47,550 bases of DNA, taken from contig JAPPCV010000088.1 of the NCBI GenBank assembly GCA_028824715.1, forward strand, positions 1-47,550, written 5' to 3'. How positions within the stretch are numbered: position 1 is the stretch's first letter; the number at the start of each line of letters is the position of its first letter. The position numbers were made by a program, and so were the translations under genes. The stretch is from Boseongicola sp. GTDB taxonomy: Bacteria; Pseudomonadota; Alphaproteobacteria; Rhodobacterales; Rhodobacteraceae. The notes under the pieces are model-generated. The model was not told the DNA's origin, did not search any database, and worked only from the letters and a program-made list of their open reading frames with translations. Below are positions 1 to 8,842 of this stretch, piece by piece.

Positions 1-295
1 GAGCCCGGGACTGAGGAAGCATCCCGGGGTTGGTCTTCAACGCATGGTTCAGGGTGGATTGGATGACAGTCTCCTTTCCTGTGCTGGTCAGCGCGGGCTC
101 CCGGAACTTTCGTTCCTCAAGCCCCTCCCTTCAGGGAGGGGTCGCTGACGGGCGTGTTCCCCCTTGGAAATCAGATATCCTGAACTGCACGTGCTTTGAT
201 ATACCTTTCTTTGATAGCCAAATTCGCTGATCCGGTCTGGATGTGGCGGACTCATGCGCCTACTTGGGCACACGGCAACGATGCGGGGCAGCGCG
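1..295. other. leader region with no gene
   Basis: No convincing coding sequence is visible here on either strand. Positions 122-141 form a near-perfect inverted repeat (CCCCTCCCT and its complement around a very short loop), which could be a terminator for a gene left of the window, but no T-run follows it. Nearer the first gene there is an AT-rich stretch around 175-220 that contains a repeated GATA-type box (listed separately). I see no good sigma-70 hexamers that I would defend. Confidence 0.5.
198..218 (+). promoter_or_regulatory. GATATA-N9-GATAGC box, copy 1
   Basis: The sequence GATATA, nine bases, GATAGC lies 77 bases before the ATG at 296. An almost identically organised copy sits at 1260-1280, 68 bases before the next gene. 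The conserved features are the two GATA half-sites 15 bases apart in direct orientation and a T-rich spacer. I infer an operator or activator site for an operon-specific regulator; the regulator itself is not encoded in this operon inside the window. Confidence 0.5.
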
Positions 296-1249
296 ATGGA
301 ATACACCAAGCACGAGGCCAAGGACCATGCCCGCGAAAAAATGCGCGGCATTTGGGCGGCCGCCCTGAACCCGTTCGGCGCCGACCTTGCGCTGGATGAG
401 GCAGGGCTGCGCTCGAACATCCGCCACTGGATCGACGACCTGGAGGTAAGGGGCCTGTTCGTTGCCGGCAAGCAGGGCGAGTTCTGGTCGATGTCGCTGG
501 AGGAGCGCAAGCGCAACATGACCGTCGCGGTCGATGAATGCGCGGGCAAGGCCGGGACGATCATGTCAATTTCGGACCAGAACATAGACACCGCGCTGGA
601 ACTGGGTCGCCACGCGGAGGCGTGCGGTGCAGACTACGTGGTCGTGCATGCGCCGATGCTCAGCTTTTGCCATGACCGGAGCGAGTTGCTCTACCAGTAC
701 TACAAGCGGTTCTGCGACGAGCTGGACATCGGCATCGCCATGTGGAGCCATCCCGACAGCGGCTACCTCATGCAGCCCGAGGAATGCGCACGGATTGCCG
801 ACCTGCCCAATATCGTCGCCATCAAGTACTCGGTTCCACGCGACATGTATGTGCGGCTGACCCGCATGGCGGGTGACAGGATCCAGGTCTCGACCTCGCT
901 GGAAGACGACTGGCTGGACAACATCGAGGAGCTGGGTTGGCGGCTGTACCTCTGTTCTTCGCCGCCCTACCTGCTGCAAACTGCAAACGACAGGCGGATG
1001 CATGACTATACCGAGCTCGCCTTTGCCGGAAGGTTTGCCGAGGCGCGCAAGGTGCGCGACAGCCTCGAACCGGTTCGCGACGCGATCAGGCGCAGCAAGC
1101 CACCCGGAAAGCCGACTGCCTTCGGCAAGTGCTGGCAGGAGCTCCTGGGCCAGGTCGGCGGACATGTCCGCCCGCCGATGCTTGAACTGACGGAGGAGGA
1201 GAGATCCGCCGTGCGCGCCGCGTTCGCTGCCAGCGGCCTCACGCTGTAG
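296..1249 (+). CDS. DapA-family (dihydrodipicolinate synthase/N-acetylneuraminate lyase) aldolase, divergent
   Basis: The 317-residue product has the (beta/alpha)8 layout and length of the DHDPS/NAL family of Schiff-base lyases and hydratases. The Schiff-base lysine is Lys177 in the strand motif IVAIKYS. Two usual family signatures are altered: the GTTGE substrate loop reads GKQGEFW (58-64), and the YNxPxRxG segment that normally carries the catalytic tyrosine reads WSHPDSG (150-156). True dihydrodipicolinate synthesis is therefore unlikely, and an aldolase, hydratase or decarboxylating lyase on another 2-oxo acid fits better. The start at 296 gives a standard N-terminus; an upstream ATG at 254 would add 14 residues with no family match. 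It is followed by a 3-hydroxyanthranilate-dioxygenase-type gene and an uptake system, so a role in ring-cleavage product breakdown is plausible but inferred. Confidence 0.8.
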   Translation: MEYTKHEAKDHAREKMRGIWAAALNPFGADLALDEAGLRSNIRHWIDDLEVRGLFVAGKQGEFWSMSLEERKRNMTVAVDECAGKAGTIMSISDQNIDTALELGRHAEACGADYVVVHAPMLSFCHDRSELLYQYYKRFCDELDIGIAMWSHPDSGYLMQPEECARIADLPNIVAIKYSVPRDMYVRLTRMAGDRIQVSTSLEDDWLDNIEELGWRLYLCSSPPYLLQTANDRRMHDYTELAFAGRFAEARKVRDSLEPVRDAIRRSKPPGKPTAFGKCWQELLGQVGGHVRPPMLELTEEERSAVRAAFAASGLTL

Positions 1250-1259
1250 GGCGTTGCTC

Positions 1260-1891
<632 letters not shown>

Positions 1892-1983
1892 GCGGCGCAT
1901 CGCCCATTGGCCGCTTCCATGGGGCAAGGGCCCGCGTCGGGCTGGCGGTCTGTGGAACCTTAAGGAAAAACTGGGAGAACGAC

Positions 1984-3156
1984 ATGAAAATCAAGAAAAT
2001 CAACGCCCTGGCTGGAATTCTTCTGGCCACGACCTGCGCGGCGGCGCTGGCCGAGGAGGTGAAGATCGGGATGATAACGACGCTTTCGGGCCCGGCGGGA
2101 TACCTGGGCCAGGACGTGCGCGACGGCTTCCTGCTGGCCATTGCCGAAGAGGGCGGCATGCTTGGAGGCGTCAAGGTGGAGGTGCTGGTCGAGGACGACG
2201 GCCTGAAGCCCGAGAACGGGCGGGCGATCGCGGAGCGCTTCCTTGAGCGCGACGAGGTGGAGATCATGACGGGGGTGATCTTCTCGAACATCTCGCCGGT
2301 GGTCGCGCCCTTGACGCTGCGCGCCGGACGGTTCTACATCACGCCGAACTCGGCCCCGTCGCAGTTCGCGGGCAAGAACTGCCACGAGAACTACTTTGCC
2401 GTTGCGTGGCAGAACGACTCCCTGCACGAAAGCGCGGGCCTGAACGCGACGTCGCAAGGATACGGCAACGCCTTCGTGCTGGCTCCGAACTACCAGGCCG
2501 GAAAGGACGCGATCGCCGGGTTCAAGCGCTATTTCGAGGGCGAGATCGTCGGCGAGGTCTACACCCAGCTTGGCCAGACCGACTACGCGGCGGAGATTGC
2601 AAGGATTCGCGCGGCCGGGCCCGAGATGGTCTTCCAGTTCCTGCCCGGCGGAATGGGCATCAACTTCGCGAAGCAGTACGATCAGGCGGGCATGAACGAG
2701 GAGGTGCCGATGGTGCTGGCGGCGCCGTCCTCGGACATCAACATCCTGCGCGCCGTGGGCGAGTCAATGGTTGGCGTGTCCAGCTCGTCGCACTGGAACC
2801 ACGATATCGAGAACGATGCCAACCGGGCCTTCATCGCCGGTTTCGAGGCGGAATACGGCCGGTCGCCCACCGTCTACGCCAGCCAGGGCTATGACACCGC
2901 CAAGCTGATCGCCAGCGCGCTCATGAAGACGGGCGGAAAGGTCACCGCGGACATGGACGGTTTCAGGAGCGCGCTGAAGGCGGCGGACTTCGACTCCGTC
3001 CGCGGCGCTTTCGCGTTCAACACGAACAACCACCCGATCCAGAACTGGTACGCCCGGATCGTCGTCGAGCGCGACGGGGAGTTCTTGAACGAGACCACGG
3101 GCGTCATCGCCGAGAACCACGCTGACGCCTACGCTTCGGAGTGCGCCCTCAACTAG
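1984..3156 (+). CDS. branched-chain-type ABC transporter substrate-binding protein
   Basis: The 390-residue periplasmic binding protein begins with a clear Sec signal peptide (KIKK, hydrophobic core, cleavage after about residue 23 at AALA-EE). The mature part starts with VKIGMITTLSGPAGYLGQD, the typical opening of the LivK-like type I periplasmic fold. GGGAG spacing before ATG 1984 is good. It is the binding component for the permeases and ATPases that follow. In this family the ligand can be an amino acid, an amide, urea or an aromatic acid; the adjacent 3-hydroxyanthranilate dioxygenase argues for an aromatic or tryptophan-derived ligand, which is inference only. Confidence 0.9.
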   Translation: MKIKKINALAGILLATTCAAALAEEVKIGMITTLSGPAGYLGQDVRDGFLLAIAEEGGMLGGVKVEVLVEDDGLKPENGRAIAERFLERDEVEIMTGVIFSNISPVVAPLTLRAGRFYITPNSAPSQFAGKNCHENYFAVAWQNDSLHESAGLNATSQGYGNAFVLAPNYQAGKDAIAGFKRYFEGEIVGEVYTQLGQTDYAAEIARIRAAGPEMVFQFLPGGMGINFAKQYDQAGMNEEVPMVLAAPSSDINILRAVGESMVGVSSSSHWNHDIENDANRAFIAGFEAEYGRSPTVYASQGYDTAKLIASALMKTGGKVTADMDGFRSALKAADFDSVRGAFAFNTNNHPIQNWYARIVVERDGEFLNETTGVIAENHADAYASECALN

Positions 3157-3180
3157 GGAGACTCCCTCAGGAAAGACAGA

Positions 3181-3208
3181 GCCGGCGCGCCCTCGCGGGC
3201 GCGCCGGC
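3181..3208 (+). promoter_or_regulatory. strong intercistronic hairpin after the binding-protein gene
   Basis: A perfect 12-base-pair GC-only stem (GCCGGCGCGCCC and its complement) closes a TCGC tetraloop. It sits 24 bases after the binding-protein stop and 48 bases before the permease start. No U-run follows, so it is not a complete intrinsic terminator. Such hairpins behind solute-binding-protein genes typically protect the upstream message from 3' exonucleases or cause partial termination, giving more binding protein than permease; that role here is inferred. Confidence 0.75.
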
Positions 3209-3256
3209 GGTATCGAGGCGCCTGGTCCGGCGGCCTGGAATGACGGGCAGGACGTG

Positions 3257-4180
3257 ATGTCGCAGCTTTTCCTCGAGCAACTGCTCAACGGTGTCCAACT
3301 GGGCATGTTCCTCTTCCTGGTCTCGGCAGGGTTGACTCTGGTGTTCGGCTTCATGAACATCATCAACTTGGCGCACGGCTCGCTCTTCATGATCGGCGCC
3401 TATGCGATGGCGCTGATCGGAGGCGTGACCGGCTCGTTCCTGCTGGCGCTGGTCCTGAGCCTTCCGGTCGTTGCATGCGCGGCCTGGGTGATCGAAGTCG
3501 TCATCATTCGCCGGCTGCATGAACGGGACCATCTGGACCAGGTCCTGGCGACCTTCGCGCTGATCCTGTTCATCAACGAGGGCACGACGATGCTTTTCGG
3601 CCGCGTGCCGCTGTTCATGGACGTGCCCGCATCGCTGTCAGGGACGGTGACGCTTCCCGGTGGCGTGACCTATCCCCTCTATCGTGTCGCGATCATCGGC
3701 GCCGGGCTGGCGGTGGCCCTCGCGCTCTGGCTGATCATCGCGCGCACCCGCGTCGGCATGCAGATCCGCGCCGGCACGACGAACCGCGAGACCGTCGAGC
3801 AGCTTGGGGTCAACATCGACCGTCTCAACACGCTGATCTTCGTTGTCGGCGCGATGTTCGCGGGGCTCGCGGGCGCGCTGGCAGGGCCGTTGACATCCGT
3901 CGAGGTCGGCATGGGCGAGAACCTCCTGATCCTCTGCTTCGTCTGCGTCGTGATCGGCGGCATCGGGTCGGTCCGCGGCGCGATGCTGGGCGCGATCACG
4001 GTCGGCGTGGTCGACACGATGGGCCGGGCATTCGTGCCGGACATCCTTGGCCGCTTCCTTGACCCTGCCACGGCGAGCGGGATTTCGGCCGGCCTGTCGT
4101 CGATGTCGATCTATCTCCTGATGGTGGTGGTCCTGGTCTTCAGGCCGACGGGGCTGTTCCCCGTGGCGCGGAGCGTCTGA
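3257..4180 (+). CDS. branched-chain-type ABC transporter permease (LivH-like)
   Basis: The 307-residue integral membrane protein has about eight hydrophobic helices and the LivH signatures SAGLTLVFGFMNIINLAHG near the N-terminus and the EAA-like loop around GIGSVRGAMLGA. It forms half of the transmembrane channel for the ABC system at 1984-6637. GTG 3254 is directly followed by ATG 3257; I use the ATG, and either gives essentially the same protein. It is separated from the binding-protein gene by the hairpin at 3181-3208. Confidence 0.9.
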   Translation: MSQLFLEQLLNGVQLGMFLFLVSAGLTLVFGFMNIINLAHGSLFMIGAYAMALIGGVTGSFLLALVLSLPVVACAAWVIEVVIIRRLHERDHLDQVLATFALILFINEGTTMLFGRVPLFMDVPASLSGTVTLPGGVTYPLYRVAIIGAGLAVALALWLIIARTRVGMQIRAGTTNRETVEQLGVNIDRLNTLIFVVGAMFAGLAGALAGPLTSVEVGMGENLLILCFVCVVIGGIGSVRGAMLGAITVGVVDTMGRAFVPDILGRFLDPATASGISAGLSSMSIYLLMVVVLVFRPTGLFPVARSV

Positions 4181-4181
4181 C

Positions 4182-5180
4182 GTGAGAGACACCCACCACC
4201 TGCCGTTCCTCCTGGGCTGCCTTGCGGCGCTTCTGCTTCTTCCGTTCGTGCTGCAGGCGACGGGATCGTCCTACCTGATCTCCACCGCGACCCGGCTGGT
4301 GGTCTTTGCCATCGCGGCGGTCAGCCTCGACCTGTTGATCGGCTACACGGGCCTTGTGTCCTTCGGCCACGCGGCATTTCTGGGGGTTGGTGCCTACACG
4401 GTCGGCATCCTGTCCTTTCACGCCTACGAGGACACCACGCTGATCGGCCTGCCCGGAACCCTGTCCGGTCTCGTGGCGATCCCGCTGGCATTGGCGCTGT
4501 CGGCGCTGGCCGCGCTGATCGTCGGCGCCTTGTCGCTTCGGACCCGAGGCGTCTACTTCATCATGATCACGCTCAGCTTCGGGCAGATGCTGTTCTTCCT
4601 CTTCGTCTCGCTCGAGCAGTATGGCGGCGACGATGGCATGATGATGTTCGAAGGACGCAACAGGCTGCCCTTGCTGGACCTGAACGACCGGATCAGCTTC
4701 TACTACTTCTGTCTTGCGTGGTTCGTCCTGTTCTTCTGGTTCTGCACTTGGCTGGTACGCTCGAAGTTCGGACGCACGCTGGCCGCCATCAAGCAGAACC
4801 AGGACCGCCTGTCCTCGATCGGGATCAACGCTTACTGGGCCAAGCTGCAGGTCTTCGTGATCGCTGGCGTCGGCGCGGGGCTGGCCGGGGCGCTCTCGGC
4901 AAACCACACCGAGTTCGTCAGCCCCGCACTGACCCATTGGACCCGTTCGGGCGACCTTATGATCGTGGTGATACTCGGCGGCATGGGCACGCTTGTCGGG
5001 CCGGTGCTGGGCACCTTCCTGTTCCTTCTTCTGGAGGAGTTCCTGCCGCTGATCCTCCGCGGGCTGGGGCTTGGGCTCCTGTCGGAGCACTGGCGGTTCG
5101 TATTCGGGCCGATCCTGATCCTGGTGGTTCTCTACGCCAAGACGGGCCTTTACGGCCTGATCTTCCCGCGAAGGGGCTGA
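4182..5180 (+). CDS. branched-chain-type ABC transporter permease (LivM-like)
   Basis: This 332-residue permease is the second channel subunit. It carries the LivM signature LIGYTGLVSFGHAAFLGVGAY after the second membrane helix, and a conserved loop near GGMGTLVGPVLGT. GTG 4182 lies one base after the preceding stop, so translation is probably coupled. The length is normal for LivM-like proteins without the N-terminal extension of the E. coli protein. Confidence 0.9.
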   Translation: MRDTHHLPFLLGCLAALLLLPFVLQATGSSYLISTATRLVVFAIAAVSLDLLIGYTGLVSFGHAAFLGVGAYTVGILSFHAYEDTTLIGLPGTLSGLVAIPLALALSALAALIVGALSLRTRGVYFIMITLSFGQMLFFLFVSLEQYGGDDGMMMFEGRNRLPLLDLNDRISFYYFCLAWFVLFFWFCTWLVRSKFGRTLAAIKQNQDRLSSIGINAYWAKLQVFVIAGVGAGLAGALSANHTEFVSPALTHWTRSGDLMIVVILGGMGTLVGPVLGTFLFLLLEEFLPLILRGLGLGLLSEHWRFVFGPILILVVLYAKTGLYGLIFPRRG

Positions 5181-5183
5181 GCG

Positions 5184-5939
5184 ATGCTGGAGATCCGCAA
5201 CCTTTGCAAGTCATTCGGGGCGCTCAAGGCGGCCGACGACGTCTCGCTGACCGTCGAACGTGGCACGATTCACGCGCTGATTGGCCCCAACGGCGCCGGC
5301 AAGACCACGTTGATCGCGCTGCTTTCGGGCTACTTGCAGCCCACGAGCGGCGCCATCGCCTTCGACGGGCGGGATCTCTTGGCGGTGCCCACGCACCTGA
5401 GGCCGCACGCGGGACTGGTGCGCAGTTTCCAGATCACCTCGGTCTTTCCCGAAATGACGGTGCGCGAAAACGTCTGCCTCGTGCTGCAGTCCGTCGCGGG
5501 GCAGGCTCGAAGCCTCTTCCGCCTTGCAGCCGCCGACCGCGCCGAACAGGAGGAGGCCGACGCCACCTTGGCCCGCGTCGGGCTGATCGATCAGGCCGAT
5601 GCGCTGACCGGCAACCTGGCTCACGGACAGAAGCGGCAGGTCGAGATCGCGATGGCGCTTGCCGCCAGGCCCAAGCTGCTGCTCCTGGACGAACCGACGG
5701 CCGGCATGGGCGTGGAGGAGAGCCGCCGCATCATGGACTTGCTGGAGAGCCTGCGAGACTCGGTCACCATGCTGCTGGTGGAGCACGACATGGACGTGGT
5801 CTTCGGACTCGCCGACAGGGTCTCGGTCCTGGTCTACGGCAAGGTCATCGCCTCGGACACGCCCGAGAGAATCCGCGTGAACGCGGACGTGCAGGAGGCC
5901 TATCTTGGCGATCACGAGCTTCACGGGGAGGGGGACTGA
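5184..5939 (+). CDS. branched-chain-type ABC transporter ATP-binding protein (LivG-like)
   Basis: The 251-residue cytoplasmic ATPase shows Walker A (GPNGAGKTT), the LivG-type signature LAHGQKRQ in place of LSGGQ, Walker B with LLLLDEPTAGMG, and the switch histidine in LVEHDMDVVF. Together with the next gene it powers the permease pair. It begins four bases after the LivM-like stop and overlaps the next start by one base. Confidence 0.92.
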   Translation: MLEIRNLCKSFGALKAADDVSLTVERGTIHALIGPNGAGKTTLIALLSGYLQPTSGAIAFDGRDLLAVPTHLRPHAGLVRSFQITSVFPEMTVRENVCLVLQSVAGQARSLFRLAAADRAEQEEADATLARVGLIDQADALTGNLAHGQKRQVEIAMALAARPKLLLLDEPTAGMGVEESRRIMDLLESLRDSVTMLLVEHDMDVVFGLADRVSVLVYGKVIASDTPERIRVNADVQEAYLGDHELHGEGD

Positions 5940-6637
5940 TGCTGCAGGTCGAGGGCGTCGAAGCGGGCTACGGCAGCTCCAAGGTCCTGTTCGGGATCGA
6001 CCTGGAACTGGGCAAGGGCCAGCTTGGCGCGATGATGGGCCGCAACGGCATGGGCAAGACCACGACCGTTCGGGCGATCAGCGGACTGACCCCAGCAAGC
6101 GCGGGTTCGGTCCGGCTTGCCGGCCGCGACATCACGGCGCTCAAGCCCTACCAGATCGGCCAGGCGGGAATAGCGCTGGTGCCCGAGGGCCGGCAGGTCT
6201 TCCCGACCCTGACGGTGCGCGAGAACCTGGTCTGTACCGCCAGCAACAGGTCGGGTCTCGGGCTTTGGACGCTTGACCTGGTGCTTGACCACTTTCCGCG
6301 CCTGAGGGAGCGTGCCGATCAGTTGGGGAACTCGCTCTCGGGCGGCGAACAGCAAATGCTCGCCATCGCGCGCGCGCTGATGACGAACCCCAAGGTGCTG
6401 ATCCTGGACGAAGCGACCGAAGGCCTCGCTCCGCTGATTCGCAAGGGCATCTGGAAGACTCTCGGCGCCCTGAAGGCGCAAGGGCAGACGACCCTCGTGA
6501 TCGACAAGAACCTCGACGAGATGGCGAATGTCGCGGATCACGCGACGGTGCTGGTCAAGGGAAGGGTCGCCTGGTCCGGCGACATGGCCGCGATGCGCGC
6601 GGTGCCGGACTTCGCCGAGACCTACCTGGGCGTGTGA
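5939..6637 (+). CDS. branched-chain-type ABC transporter ATP-binding protein (LivF-like)
   Basis: The 232-residue second ATPase has Walker A (GRNGMGKTT), the signature LSGGEQQMLAIARAL, Walker B followed by DEATEGLAP, and the LivF-typical V(P/L)EGRQVFPTLTVRENL segment. In place of the usual histidine switch it reads VIDKNLDEM, a substitution often seen in transporters of this subfamily. ATG 5939 overlaps the upstream TGA (TGATG), which marks translational coupling; the reading frame is open far upstream but that part is opposite or within the other transporter genes and has no family match. Confidence 0.92.
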   Translation: MLQVEGVEAGYGSSKVLFGIDLELGKGQLGAMMGRNGMGKTTTVRAISGLTPASAGSVRLAGRDITALKPYQIGQAGIALVPEGRQVFPTLTVRENLVCTASNRSGLGLWTLDLVLDHFPRLRERADQLGNSLSGGEQQMLAIARALMTNPKVLILDEATEGLAPLIRKGIWKTLGALKAQGQTTLVIDKNLDEMANVADHATVLVKGRVAWSGDMAAMRAVPDFAETYLGV

Positions 6638-7509
6638 CCTTGCGGGACGACTGGAGAAACCTCGATCAGGAGGAGCTGGAGCGCCAGTACGATGCCCGTG
6701 CCTCGGTGCCGGACTTTGACGCCGAAATCGCGCGCTACCGCGAACTCAGCGCGGAATGCCATGCCGATTGCGACGTGATCCGCGACCTGGCCTACGGGCC
6801 TTCCGAGGACGAGCGCATCGACTACTTTCCTGCAGGGTCCGGCAAGCCGGTCCTGGTCTTCCTGCACGGCGGCTACTGGCGGCTGCTTGGTCGGACCGAC
6901 AGCGCATTCATGGCGAAGGCGCTCGTCGGGCGCGGCATCAGCACGGCGGTCGTCGAGTACAGCCTTGCGCCCAAGGTCAGCCTCGACGTGATCGTCGCGC
7001 AGTGCCGCCGAGCCGTTGCCTGGATTCACGGAAACATCGCCCGGCACGGGGGCGATCCGACGCGGCTGTTCGTCTGCGGCTCGTCGGCAGGGGCGCAGCT
7101 GGCGGCGATGGCGCTGGCCACGGACTGGAGCGCGTTCCCTGGCGTGCCGCGCGATGTTCTCAAGGGCGGCGTGCTGGCAAGCGGGCTCTACGACCTGGAA
7201 CCGGTGCGCCATTGCCGGCCGAACGAATGGCTCGGGCTCGATGCCGCGGCGGCCCGTCGAAATTCGCCGCAGGGCATGACATTTCCCGACGAGGCCAGGT
7301 TGCTGGTCACCTGGGGCGGATTGGAAACGGACGAGTTCAAGCGCCAGAGCCGGGATTTTGCCCGGAAGCTGCACGACGGGGGCCTGGCCGTGACGTGCCT
7401 GGAGGTCGAGGACCGGAACCATTTCGACGTCGTCACTGACCTTGCCGATCCCGGGCGGCGCCTGCACCGCGCAGCGGCATCATTGATCGACGGCTGCGCG
7501 GCGCCATGA
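6634..7509 (+). CDS. alpha/beta hydrolase, arylformamidase (kynurenine formamidase)-like
   Basis: The 291-residue protein belongs to the alpha/beta-hydrolase type of arylformamidase. It has the HGGYWR oxyanion motif (78-83), the nucleophile elbow GSSAG with Ser151, and a C-terminal His263 in RNHFDVV. The N-terminal pattern DQEELERQYDARASVPD is also characteristic of the kynurenine-formamidase-like group. Enzymes of this group remove formyl or small acyl groups from aromatic amines or act on related esters. The GTG at 6634 overlaps the LivF-like stop (GTGA), so it is co-translated with the transporter. With the 3-hydroxyanthranilate dioxygenase upstream this suggests breakdown of an N-acyl aromatic amine, but the substrate is not proven. 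Confidence 0.8.
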   Translation: MTLRDDWRNLDQEELERQYDARASVPDFDAEIARYRELSAECHADCDVIRDLAYGPSEDERIDYFPAGSGKPVLVFLHGGYWRLLGRTDSAFMAKALVGRGISTAVVEYSLAPKVSLDVIVAQCRRAVAWIHGNIARHGGDPTRLFVCGSSAGAQLAAMALATDWSAFPGVPRDVLKGGVLASGLYDLEPVRHCRPNEWLGLDAAAARRNSPQGMTFPDEARLLVTWGGLETDEFKRQSRDFARKLHDGGLAVTCLEVEDRNHFDVVTDLADPGRRLHRAAASLIDGCAAP

Positions 7510-7671
7510 GGCGACGGCGACTCGCCGAGCATGAGGCCGCATCGAGCCGACGCACGGATTGCATGCCCCACGAGGAGTCCGGGCTTCGCGCCGGACGGTC
7601 CGGCGCGTCGAGCTGGAGGCAGCCGGGCAGGAAGGCGGCGCACCCGGGCGTTTCAGGAAACGGAGTGTGAC

Positions 7672-8211
7672 ATGGAGATGTCGAATCGGTTCAAGGGACA
7701 GGAACAGGAAATCATCGACTTGCTCGCCGCGGCCTTCGCCGCGTCGGAGGGCGCGGATGAAGGCGCGCTGATCCGAGACCTGTCTCGCAACCTGCTGGCG
7801 ACGACGGCGGATGCCGACATCCATGTCTTCACCGCACGCGAGACGCGGTCCCTGATCGGCGCGATCATCTTTTCGCGGCTGACCTACGAACACGACGGCC
7901 GGACCGTCTTCCTGCTGGGGCCGGTCGGAGTCGCGACCGACCGCCAAGGCAGGGGAACAGGGCAAAGGCTATTGACTCACGGCCTCGCCTGCCTGCGGAA
8001 GAGCGGCGTCGACGTGGCGGTGACTTACGGCGATCCGAAATACTATTCCAGGGTGGGATTTCGGCCCATCACCGAAGAATTCGCCCAAGCGCCGTTCAAG
8101 CTGAAGTATCCGAAGGGCTGGCTTGGTCAGTCCTTGACCGATCGGTCGTTGACGCCGCTGACCGGCCCGTCTCGCTGCGTTGAAGCGTTTCACCGCCCGG
8201 AATACTGGTGA
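7672..8211 (+). CDS. GNAT family N-acetyltransferase (YhbS-like)
   Basis: The 179-residue product has the GNAT fold: an acetyl-CoA loop V-x-x-x-x-QGRGTGQRLL (motif A), followed by motif B with YGDPKYYSRVGFRPI, which places it with YhbS-like acetyltransferases. I chose ATG 7672 because GGAG precedes it at proper spacing; the open frame continues upstream to 7531 without family similarity. A 162-base gap separates it from the hydrolase, so it may be the last gene of the operon or have its own promoter. The substrate is unknown. Confidence 0.8.
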   Translation: MEMSNRFKGQEQEIIDLLAAAFAASEGADEGALIRDLSRNLLATTADADIHVFTARETRSLIGAIIFSRLTYEHDGRTVFLLGPVGVATDRQGRGTGQRLLTHGLACLRKSGVDVAVTYGDPKYYSRVGFRPITEEFAQAPFKLKYPKGWLGQSLTDRSLTPLTGPSRCVEAFHRPEYW

Positions 8212-8213
8212 TT

Positions 8214-8680
8214 GATCAGCCTCGCTGCACTTGAAACCGGTGCTGAACACGCGCCGAAGTGCCACCTGCATCGGTCGGCCGCGGCGCATGGAGGCCAGGC
8301 AAGGCGACGGCCCAGGGCCGAACCGCACCCAGCGCGGCATCGAGCCTTGCCATGGGTTTGCCGATAGCGCACGCATTGGTCCGCGGCAACGGCGCAAAGC
8401 CGACGAAGACCACCGGGTTCACGGCTCCGAGCCGAGCGCAATCCAGCACTGCAAACACTGCATTGGGCACTGTTTGCGTGCAGATGACAACGCGTTCACG
8501 CTTGCCTACCTCGAGACCGTGCAGAGCCGATCACGAGGCCCCCCGTTCCAGCGGTCAGCGACGCTGCTGTCCGCCTTGAAGGCATGCGCTGCCGAGTCGA
8601 GCCAGTCCATGCCTCGCGCAGCCCGGTCAAAGTCCTGCGCAGCGGCAGACGAGCATCCTTCCGGGTCTGCTTGCCGGGCT
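8214..8680 (-). pseudogene. decayed acyl-CoA synthetase (propionyl-CoA synthetase-like) fragment
   Basis: On the minus strand a stretch at about 8508-8680 reads like the N-terminus of PrpE/Acs-type AMP-forming synthetases (ADPEGC..AAA, then ARGMDWLDSAAHAF). After a frame break, about 8214-8512 reads like the next conserved region (VPNAVFAVLDCARLGAV, then NPVVFVGFAP), where intact enzymes have PEAVxAMLACARIGAxHSVVFGGF. The part between these motifs, the adenylation core and the C-terminus are missing, and the frames are interrupted. It is a remnant, not a gene. The remaining sequence to 8842 holds nothing else I can identify. Confidence 0.55.
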
Positions 8681-8842
8681 GAACCTGCATTTGCGCATCG
8701 GGACTTGAGTGGTTTCCTGATGAGTTGCGATTCGGCCCGAGCCGGTCACCCTCGCGGCGAGCGGCTTCCTCTGCGATGCGGCCGGACTTCTTCGAGCATG
8801 AACAGGATGCCACGTCACAGGCACAGACACCGTTCCGGTCAG

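Noticed and set aside
122-141. CCCCTCCC inverted repeat as an intrinsic terminator
   Set aside because: The loop is very short and no U-run follows on either strand, so I mention it only within the leader region.
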